Shown: piece after piece, positions 55,999 to 64,000 of the stretch | Numbering within the stretch: position 1 is the first letter of the stretch | Layout of the letters: every line of letters starts with the position of its first letter | Assembly: GCA_039583875.1 (NCBI GenBank) | Contig: CM077158.1 | Coordinates: 236,026,453-236,090,452, forward strand | Source: Platanthera guangdongensis | Taxonomy: Eukaryota; Streptophyta; Magnoliopsida; Asparagales; Orchidaceae | Reading direction: 5' to 3' | DNA length: 64,000 nucleotides | Program-made: the position numbers and the translations under genes | Notes under the pieces: model-generated | What the model was told of the DNA's origin: nothing | The model's input: the letters and a program-made list of their open reading frames with translations, nothing else | Database searches by the model: none

Positions 55999-57245
55999 TG
56001 TCGTGGACATCCCTTGGGGTTGTGGTGCCGACATCACCGGAGAGGATTTGTGCTGCTCTTATGCCACCAGTTGTGACATGGTCGACCTATGCAGTCGGCT
56101 AGGGTAGCCGCCGAAATCGTGGCCGTCAAAGAGGAAGTCGATTTGGAGTTCAAATCAGCATGTGGAAACCGAATCGTACGTGGACAACATCTACGAAAGC
56201 CATTGTGATCGAGCTATGGCTCCGAAATATGCGCTAGAGGTAACGAGTCTCTTCTTGGACAAGTGAAGTCCTCTTTTAACATGTTTGCATGAAAGCCCTC
56301 ACCTATTGGTGGAGAAAAGGTGCTTTAAATCAGGTTGATATGTTTATCCCTGAGTATGTTTTGCATATAGTATCCGGAAGCGCAAATTAGACATGTTGTG
56401 TGAAGCCTATCTGCACAAGTTGATCTAGATTGGTGATGTATTGTTTTTGCTTGCCAGAAAAACTCCGTAGAGATTGTATGGTTTCAGAGTTCTGTTGGCA
56501 ATGACACTGAGTGAGCTTTTATTGTAATTGTGAAGCCCGTGTCCTAGGGACACAATGGCTAACTTGTTGAGTTGTATGCTTGGAGTGCCCAACCTCGGTG
56601 GCTGTGCATGTTAGCCATAGAATGAATCCTTGGTATGGTGGATTAAGTAAAAGGGGAGGCTGATCCACGTCGTTGTCCTTAATTGGCACAAAGATCTGAC
56701 CAACGGGAAAGTGCTGAACTATACCCGCACTATGTTGTTCGGCTAAACATACCTAAAATACATGACAGTGGCGTTGACATAGGAAAGATTCGTGGTTGTA
56801 TGACAGGCTAGTAATGCTCAGGTGAGACCGTTCTGTCTGGGACTGAGGATGGTGGTGGGACTCGTGGAGTTTCCCCGTTTGGGTGCTAATGCACCAGTGA
56901 TTGCTCGTGATGGCAAAAGGCGGGACCCTGGGTTATTCGGTACACCGTTAATGTGCGCAGAGTGCACGAGACGTCTGGCCGGTCGTGTCATCGTCTGTGG
57001 TGGCTGGTGCTTAAGTTGCACATTCTTGATATTTGTGAACATGCTAATTTCTTGCATGGAAGGAGCACTGTCACCTCGAGAGAGAGAGGTGATGACGTTA
57101 TAATTTGATCAGCTAATGTTAATCATTGCTTTGTTTGTCACTGTTTGGTGGAATTATTTTGTGCATGTGTTGTAGGTACAAGTGAGAAATAGCGGGCTGA
57201 AGCCCCTTTTGCTGAGCAGGCCCTTGAAGGCCCACGTGTTATGCT
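55999..57245 (+). repeat. 3' LTR of Gypsy element 2, part 2
   Basis: Continues the LTR after the inserted Gypsy. Landmarks shared with the Gypsy 1 LTR include TTCTTGGACAAGTGAAGT, AGACATGTTGTGTGAAGCC and GAAATAGCGGGCT. It ends at ATGCT (57241-57245), the likely target duplication of the next Copia; the LTR terminus itself is not reached. Confidence 0.75.
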
Positions 57246-59018
57246 TGTTGAATTTTCTCAAAGTGATCAATGAGATAGTCTAACGCCAAATTAAAATCAT
57301 CAGAGCTATCAAAATCACACTTTGATCATGCGTAAAACCAAGAAAGCAAGCTCAACAACCAGAAGCAACCACTGGGGCAAGCATATCATATATTTATTTC
57401 TTCTTTACAGAGCAAGGTATACATGGCGAGATATGAATTCTCCCGTACAAAGGAACACAGAAAATTACAAGGTAAAAACAATTCGAGCGGACAGAACTGG
57501 AGACCGCAGAGACCGCACAGTCCGCCAAAGTTGCCGAGGCCGCCCGAACTGCTGCTGCTGCTAGAAGACGAATAGAACACGGAGTCCGTCGAGACCACGA
57601 GGTCGCGGGGACACACCGTTATCCGCTGACTGCTACAAGCTGCCGCTGAACTGAAAAACAAACCGCCTACCCGCCCGAGTCCGGCGGACAGGTTATTAAG
57701 CTTGGAAAACTGAAGCAGAGAAACTGACAAGCCGCAGAAGCGACCTGCTGAGACCGCTGATTGAAACCGCGAACTTTACTGATGTTGACCGCAGTCAAAG
57801 CCAAATCCTGTCTCCTCAGTGTTAGTCGTGCAACCTGCAAACAACAAACAATTCTCTTCAACCCGCGCGGACAGGAAAAACCAGACCGCAACACTTAACC
57901 AATACTCAACTTTCTATTCAATCAGTTACTGTAGATATGTCGGGGGGGTCTATTTATAGGCGAGGTGAGGAGTGTGGTCACCACCCTAGTGAATAGAGTC
58001 ACCGCCCCAGCTCGCGCGCTAACACAACCCAGTCGGCCAAGTCCGCAAAGACTTGGCCAGACTTCAAACCCGCCAGGCGCCAGGTCAAAGCCAGTCTGCC
58101 ACCATGCGGACACAATGCCAGTCCGCACAACACAAGCACAACGCCAGTCTGCCAAACACAAGCACAGTGCCAGTCCGCCACTCATCATAACACGCGGACA
58201 CAACCACAACTCATGCTACATCAGTCCGCACACTTTACGCGGACGAAGCGGCAGTCCGCACAGCTCGAGAACAACGCCACAGTCCGCCACGAGTCCACGA
58301 CCAACAGGCAGTCCGCCCGGTCAACATCAGACTCTGCGGACACTACGAGCACCATGGACTTGTCATAGTGTGACCAAGTCCAGCAGCCCATCAACTGGCG
58401 CGAGCATGGCGGACACAAAAGACCCAGACCGCCAATCATCAGGACAGTCCACCATAAGAATGTGGCTAACACCATCGCATCTTCGGAGAGCTCAGAAAAA
58501 ACCAAAGACCATCTCCAAAGCTAGTCCGCAAAGGCGGACTTCCCGGCCACAAAACAAGTCCGCTACAACACCACAGATACAACTTCCAATCTGCCCGGTT
58601 ACCCTAAGAACTGGCTAACTGCAAGGCCGCAAATCAAGTTGAGCACTGCCAACAGATGGCCAAACATAGTCCGCTCAGGCCGCTCCACTAGATGCCCAAG
58701 CCGCTAAGACTTCCTTGGCCATAGGCCATCCAGGCCGCACACCAGTCCGCCCAGGCCGCACACCAGGCCGCACATGCTGCTCCACAAGAACAATAAATGC
58801 ACCAAGTCCAACCAGGCCAGGTCACCCAAGCCGCACACCAGTCCGCCCAGGACGCACACCAGGCCGCACTGGTGTCTCCACAAGAATAGCCAAGCCACCA
58901 AGTCCAACCAGGCCAGGTTACCCAGGCCGCAACCATCAGTCCGCCCAGGCCGCGGACTCAGACCGCTCATACCGCCCGACCTGCTCCATCACCCACTTTC
59001 ACTTCACAAATTTCAACA
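57246..59018 (-). repeat. 3' LTR of the Copia element
   Basis: 1773 bp, plus orientation TGTTGAATTTTCTC...AAATTTCAACA. A minus-strand TATA (CGCCTATAAATAGACC) lies at about 57948-57963. Rich in CCGCC/GTCCGC words. Its first ~755 bases match 63186-64000. Confidence 0.92.
58737..58935. repeat. 96 bp tandem duplication in the Copia LTR
   Basis: ACCAAGTCCAACCAGGCCAG occurs at 58801 and 58897 (96 bp apart), with flanking CGCACACCAGTCCGCCCAGG also duplicated. The multiple-of-three period keeps Trp/Cys-rich minus-strand frames open; they are not genes. Confidence 0.85.
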
Positions 59019-60605
59019 CTCCCCCTTGAAGTGAGAAGTGGTGATCAAGCCCAGCAAACCTTGTAACCATTGAAATGGCCCCTTCGACAGTGGCGTCGTG
59101 AAGATGTCAGCAAAATTATCTTCACTCCGAACATGCCCGACCAGAAGAGATCCCTCCAACACCTTATCCCTTATGAAGTGGTGCTTGATCTCAATATGCT
59201 TGGTTCTTGCGTGACACACTGGATTGTTCACCAGTTTGAGAGCACTCACATTGTCACCTCGGAGCAAAGTAGGACCTTGCACTTCCTCATGAACATCCTC
59301 TATAAGCCTCCTCAACCAGATGGCTTCTCGAGCAGCCAAGGCTAAAGCCTTGTACTCTGCTTCAGTAGTAGACACGGACACTGAGTCCTGCATCTTGCTA
59401 CACCACGAAATACAAGCTGATCCACAAGTGAAAACATAACCCGAAGTTGATCTTCGATCATCTGAGTCACCACCATAATCAGCATCCGTGTATCCAAGCA
59501 AAGAAAACAATGTGTCCCTTTTATAGAGGAGTCCCATATCAGAAGTAGCCTTGACATACTTCAAGATATTCTTTGCTGCCACCAGATGTGACTTCCTTGG
59601 CTATGCCATAAACCGACTTACTCGGCCAACAATGTAAGCAATGTCTGCCCTTGTAATCGTCAGGTAGATCAAGCTCCCCACTAGAGCTCGGAACACCAAC
59701 GGATCAAGAAGAATCCTTCCTTCATCTCATCGAAGCTTCAGACCAAGATCTAGAGGAGTAGAACAACTCTTTCCTTTGCCCATACCGAATCGTTTCACAA
59801 TACGATCCGCATATCCTTTCTGGCAAATGAGTATCCCGCTCTCCTTCCTCTGCACTTCAAGACCAAGAAAGTGATGAAACTCTCCCAAGTCTTTCATCTC
59901 AAAGCGAATAGGTAGCTCAGCCCTGAGCCTAGCTACCTCCTCATCTGAATTTCATGTGATGATCATATCATCAACATACAGCAGGACCAAGACTTGAAGC
60001 TCCCCCTTCTTCTTGATGAACAAGCTTGAATCCGAGTTGGAAGAAAGATATCCTCAGAATTGGAGGTATTCTGTTATCTTCCCATATCAAGCTATTGGAG
60101 CCTGCTTCAACCCATAGAGAGCCTTCCTGAGCTTGCAGACATTGTCCAGGTGAACTTCAGAAACAAAACCATGTGGTTGATCCATTAAGATGTCCTTATC
60201 AATTTATCCGTAAAGAAAAACATTCTTCACATCAAGCTGGCACATTCTCCATCCCTTGCAAGCAGTCAAGGCGATCACCACCCAAACCGAAGTCATATTT
60301 GCAACTGTACTAAATGTCTCCTCATATTCTTCTCCATACTGTTGTGAGAATCCTCGAGCAATAAGGCGAGCCTTGTATCTATCAATGCTCCCATCAGCCT
60401 TCTTCTTCAACTTGAACATCCACTTGCAAGTCATTGGAGTAATGCCATCAACCTTGGGCACAAGGTCACAGGTTTCATTCTTCTTGAGAGCAGATATCTC
60501 CTCCTTCATGACATCTTCCCACTCCTTGACTACAGTGGCCTCATTGAAGTTTGCAGGCTCTCGCTCATCCAGAGGACCTATAAAGAAGCAGGAGACAAAT
60601 CTCAC
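59013..60605 (-). pseudogene. Copia reverse transcriptase and RNase H
   Basis: RT starts in 60605-60204 (PMTCKWMFKLKKKADGS, CQLDVKNVFLYG, where the family usually has SAFL), then continues with several stops through [10 protein letters not shown] and an intact catalytic box LYVDDMIIT at about 59960. RNase H in 59582-59013 has [26 protein letters not shown] and [11 protein letters not shown]. Its last codons run through the purine tract, and the stop codon TGA lies inside the first bases of the 3' LTR. Confidence 0.9.
59019..59031 (-). promoter_or_regulatory. Polypurine tract of the Copia element
   Basis: Minus strand CTTCAAGGGGGAG directly before the 3' LTR; it overlaps the end of the RNase H reading frame. 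Confidence 0.85.
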
Positions 60606-60623
60606 TACATTCCCATCACAGTA

Positions 60624-62505
60624 TCAAGCTGGTGGCTTAATAATCCTCTTTGATCTCCGAAGGGTCTGCTCCTTACTCACCACCTCCGTTGCTTCTTCAA
60701 GCTCAGCTTCAACTTCAGGCACACTTTGAGTAATGTTCCCCCTACTTCCTGAACTAGAAGCCTCTGTCCCAGAGCTTGAAGCAATAGGAGCTGCTGGTGA
60801 TATAGCAAGCTCCTCTTCCAAAACTTCAGTAGCCACCTTCTGCTCTTCATCAACCTTGCTCTCTGATAGCTCAACCGAGCATCCTCCATATGACGTCAGC
60901 TCATCAAAGACCACGTCTCTTGATACAACAAATTTCTTTGTCGCAGGATCCATGCATTTCCATCCCTTCTTCCGCTCATTATATAATACAAAGACGAGCT
61001 TCCTTGCCTTTGCATCAATCTTTGTCCTTGAAGCATCTGGGACATGCACATAGCAAGTTGATCCAAATACCCGAAGGTGTTCCACGCTTGGCTTCTCCTT
61101 CAGCAACATCTCAAAAGGAGACTTCATGTTGATCGGACTGAGCGACATTCGATTGATGACATAAGAAGCACAAGACATCCCCTCTGCCCAGAAGTACCTA
61201 GGAATGTCTTTCGCATGAAGCCAACACTTACAGGTTTCCGTCAGATGACGGATCTTCCGCTCCGCTACTCCGTTTTGTTGTGGCAGTATGAGCACAAGTA
61301 AGCTCTGTTTGGATCCCGTGCTTTCTGTAGAAGTTAGAAAATTCGAAGGAGATAAACTCACCACCGTTGTCTAATCTAAATTTCTTGATCCGCAAGTCAA
61401 GCTGGCCATCCACTAGCTCCTTGAACTCTGCAAACAACATGAAAGCTTCTGACTTCTCCTTCAAGAAATATACCCAAGTGTATCTTGAGTAGTCATCAAT
61501 CAGAACAAGCATGTATCTGCTCCCACCAAGGCTAGCAGTGACGGTTGGTCCCATCAAGTCACCATGGATACACTCTAATGGTCTTTTGTTCCTTGTTTGT
61601 GATTTATCAAACGGAAGGCGATGAGCCTTACCGTACAGACATCCCGCGCAAACGTGACCATCGCCAAAGGAAGATAGCTTAGGCAAGCCTCTCACAAGGC
61701 TTCTGTTTGCCATAGCTTTCAACTTATCCATTCCTACATGCCCCAGCCTCTCATGCCACATAACAGCGCTATCATTAGCACTCATCCGATCAACGTAAGA
61801 GTTTGTTGCAAGAACAAACAAGTTCTTAACTCTCCTCCCAACATGAGCAACATCAGCCTTTACCGCTGATACGTTGCGAAGGAACTTCACTTCTGTTGGC
61901 CCAAATAGAACATGATAACCTGTGTCTACCGCATTGGTCACAGAGAAGAGGTTCTTCTTCATGCCCGACACATGATACACACTCCTTAACGTGAGTGACC
62001 CCTTATCACTACCCAAGGACACAATCCCCTCCTTCTCTACTGTATAAATAGTATTATCAGCAGTTATGATAGCTTCGTTACCTAAGTAAGCTTGCAGTGA
62101 AGAGAACTTCGACTTGTCTCCGGTGAGGTGATGACCACACCCGGAGTCCACGATCCACTCATCGTTGAAGTCGACATCGGACAAAGTACAGACACAAGTG
62201 CCCGTCATGAAAGCTCCGCTCCATCTAGCTTCCTTAGTGTTAGAGCAAGCTTCCTCCATGCCTGCAACATGCCCAGGTTGCAGTTTGACCTTGCAGTCAC
62301 GCTTGAAGTGTCCCCATTGATGACACCTATAGCACTTCATGTTCTTCTTCCAATCCTTCTTTGGAGGAGCGCTCCTCTCTGACTGATAAGAAGTTGAAGG
62401 CTCATTTTTAGCAGCAGTGTTCTTCTTCTTCCCTTCCCATCTCTTCTTCTTCTTGCCTGTGAACAATGCTTCACTACCTCCTTCAGAGATAGTCACTCCT
62501 GCCAT
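60624..62505 (-). pseudogene. Copia zinc knuckle, protease and integrase
   Basis: Frame 62505-61228 holds the knuckle CYRCHQWGHFKRDC, protease active site DSGCGHHLTG, integrase zinc module WHERLGHVGMDKL with CAGCLYGKAH, D in HGDLMGP and D in RLDNGGEF. A shift near 61290 moves the third catalytic residue (E in QQNGVAERK) into frame 61364-60624, which continues with HLRVFGSTCYVHVP and the acidic linker ending SKRIIKPPA. Apart from this shift the 600-residue stretch is open, the best-preserved pol part in the window. Confidence 0.92.
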
Positions 62506-63097
62506 CTATCTGGCCAAACTTTTCTGCAAAGCAAGCAGGTTCTCAAGCTCCAGCAGAGATGGTTGAGTAACCCAGCCTTGAACAGAGGTTACAAAGACAA
62601 CATACTCCTTCCGCAAGCCGCGGATAATGTGTCTTTTCAACTTGGCCTCAGAGATAGGCTCACCAGGATCAAGCGCTGATATCTCAGCACACATGCTCTT
62701 CATCTTAAGAAAGAACTTCGAGATGGTCAGGTCTCCTTGAGTTATCCTAGCCAACTTATTCTCCAGGAACTGTAGCCTCGCCACATTCTTCATGTTGAAC
62801 AACCCATCAATAGTTGTCCAAATATCAGCAGCCGACTCACATCCAATGATGTGATCAAACAGCTACGGTGAAACAGCCCTCTTGAGGGTAAACTCTACCT
62901 TTGCATTTATTTTCCTCCAGACCCTCACCTGCTCAGCAGTCCCAAAAGCAGCGGTAACTTCCTGCCTGTCGTCACCACCTACGACCTCCCATAGCTCCTC
63001 ACCTAGAGGAAAACTATTCATGCACGACTTCCACTTTTTTAAAGTTAGTCGTTGTTAAGAGTTCAATACCCAGACCTCTTGCATAGTTCCCTTCCAT
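62506..63097 (-). pseudogene. Copia gag (UBN2 type)
   Basis: Start at the ATG 63097 (MEGNYARGLGIELL). After a frameshift near 63040 and a stop near 62865, the capsid core is open in 62802-62506 (NVARLQFLENKLARITQG, SEAKLKRHIIRGLRKEY, LLELENLLALQ). A single stop separates it from the knuckle-protease-integrase frame. Close relative of the gag at 20733-21321. Confidence 0.85.
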
Positions 63098-63175
63098 TGC
63101 AGCAACCTTGGTAAAGCTTTAAGAAGCACAGAGTAGTAACACAAGTTGATCACCGCTCAAGCAACTGAACCTCAC

Positions 63176-63185
63176 TCTGATACCA
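63176..63185 (-). promoter_or_regulatory. Primer-binding site (iMet tRNA)
   Basis: Minus strand TGGTATCAGA immediately after the LTR end CAACA. Confidence 0.9.
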
Positions 63186-64000
63186 TGTTGAATTTTCTCA
63201 AAGTGATCAACGAGATAGTCTAACACCAAATTAATATCCTCAGAGATATTAAGATCACACTTTGATCATGCGGAAAAACAAGAAAGCAAGCTCAACAACC
63301 AAAAGCAACCACCGGGGCAAGCAGATCATATATTTATTTCTTCTTTACAGAGCGAGGTATACATGGAGAGACATGATTTCGCCAGTACAAAGGAACACAA
63401 AAAACTACAAGGTAAAAACAATTCGAGCGGACAGAACTGGAAACCGCCGAGACCGCCCAGTCTGCCAAAGTCGTCGAGGCCGTCTGAACTGCTGCTGCTG
63501 CTAGAAGACAAATAGAACACGGAGTCCGCCGAGACCGCGAGGTCGCGCGGACACACCGTTATTCGCTGACTGCTACAAGCCGCTGCTGAACTGAAGAATA
63601 GACCGCCTACCTGCCCGAGTCCGGTGGACAGGTTATTGAACTTGGAAAACTAAAGCAGAGAAACTGACAAGCCGCAGAAGCGACCTGCTGAGACTGCTGA
63701 TTGAAACTGCAAACTTCACTGATGTTGACCGCAGTCAAAGCTAAACTCCTGGCTCCTCAGTGTTAGTCGCGCAACCTGGAAACAACAAACAGTTCTCTTC
63801 AACCCGCGCGGACAGGAAAAACCAGACCGCAACACTTAACCAAGACTCAACTTACTGTTCACTCAGTTACTGTAGATGTGCCGGGGGTCTATTTATAGGC
63901 GAGGTGAGGAGTGTGGTCACCACCCTAGTGAATAGAGTCACCGCCCCTGCTCGCGCGCTAACACAACCCAGTCCGCCAAGTCCGCAAAGACTTGGCCAGA
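63186..64000 (-). repeat. 5' LTR of the Copia element (partial)
   Basis: Begins TGTTGAATTTTCTC and matches 57246 onwards with a few percent differences up to the window edge; about 950 bp are outside. Confidence 0.92.

Larger units (their letters stand above)
43245..57245 (+). mobile_element. Gypsy element 2: integrase tail and interrupted 3' LTR
   Basis: A plus-strand integrase C-terminus is followed by a purine tract and a 3' LTR that starts at 43649. The LTR is interrupted by the Gypsy at 44418-55993 and continues at 55999, until a Copia element starts at 57246. The rest of this LTR must lie beyond that Copia, outside the window. Its downstream half resembles the LTR of Gypsy element 1, but its U3 is different. 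Confidence 0.8.
57246..64000 (-). mobile_element. Copia element with 1.77 kb LTRs, right end outside window
   Basis: In minus-strand order: partial 5' LTR (63186 to edge), primer site, gag, zinc knuckle, protease, integrase, reverse transcriptase, RNase H, purine tract and complete 3' LTR (57246-59018). Integrase precedes RT, as in Copia. All domains are present, but a frameshift in integrase and several stops in RT make it inactive. Its gag and LTR resemble the fragment at 20733-21905. Confidence 0.9.

Noticed and set aside
58715..59034. Trp/Cys-rich or Pro/Arg-rich frames in the Copia LTR
   Set aside because: Shadows of a 96 bp tandem duplication within the LTR.

Overview
This is a plant nuclear window and almost all of it is transposable-element DNA. 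I see no intact single-copy host gene. The evidence for a flowering plant is the mix of lineages: a Sirevirus-type Copia element, chromovirus-like and Tat-type Gypsy elements, a Cassandra-like LTR carrying a 5S rRNA segment, an L1-type LINE fragment, and a captured gene that reads as plant nuclear transport factor 2 (NTF2). I cannot name the species.

Layout, left to right. (1) 1-12656: a minus-strand Sirevirus-like Copia element whose 3' LTR leaves the window; an unrelated 1.76 kb insertion (8949-10706) splits its gag. Its env-like reading frame is preceded by a TATA box and a repeat array resembling the LTR. (2) 12657-13562: the 5' end of a second minus-strand Copia with a 212 bp LTR. (3) 13563-15203: a large inverted repeat, a LINE reverse-transcriptase tail and a Cassandra-like LTR. 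(4) 15204-20732: a plus-strand Gypsy broken in integrase. (5) 20733-21905: a minus-strand Copia gag/LTR scrap. (6) 21906-32134: a minus-strand Tat-type Gypsy with two RNase H domains, tandem repeats and a spliced-looking gene on the opposite strand with its own TATA box; its 3' LTR is missing. (7) 32135-42905: a minus-strand LTR interrupted by a complete non-autonomous LTR element (35720-42845, target duplication CCCAT). Each LTR of that element carries an open NTF2 coding sequence. (8) 43245-57245: the end of another plus-strand Gypsy, whose 3' LTR is interrupted by a complete minus-strand chromovirus-type Gypsy (44418-55993). (9) 57246-64000: a minus-strand Copia with one whole LTR, all coding domains (broken), and the start of its 5' LTR.

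How the parts relate. The NTF2 element has no pol of its own. It shares LTR termini, primer-binding site and leader length (57 bp from LTR to the first gag ATG) with the Tat element 3 kb to its left, so a Tat relative is the likely source of its replication machinery. NTF2 is the import receptor for Ran-GDP, so an LTR-driven copy is the most unusual feature here. Every pol gene seen carries stops, frameshifts or missing residues, so these particular copies look dead; the two NTF2 frames are the main exception.
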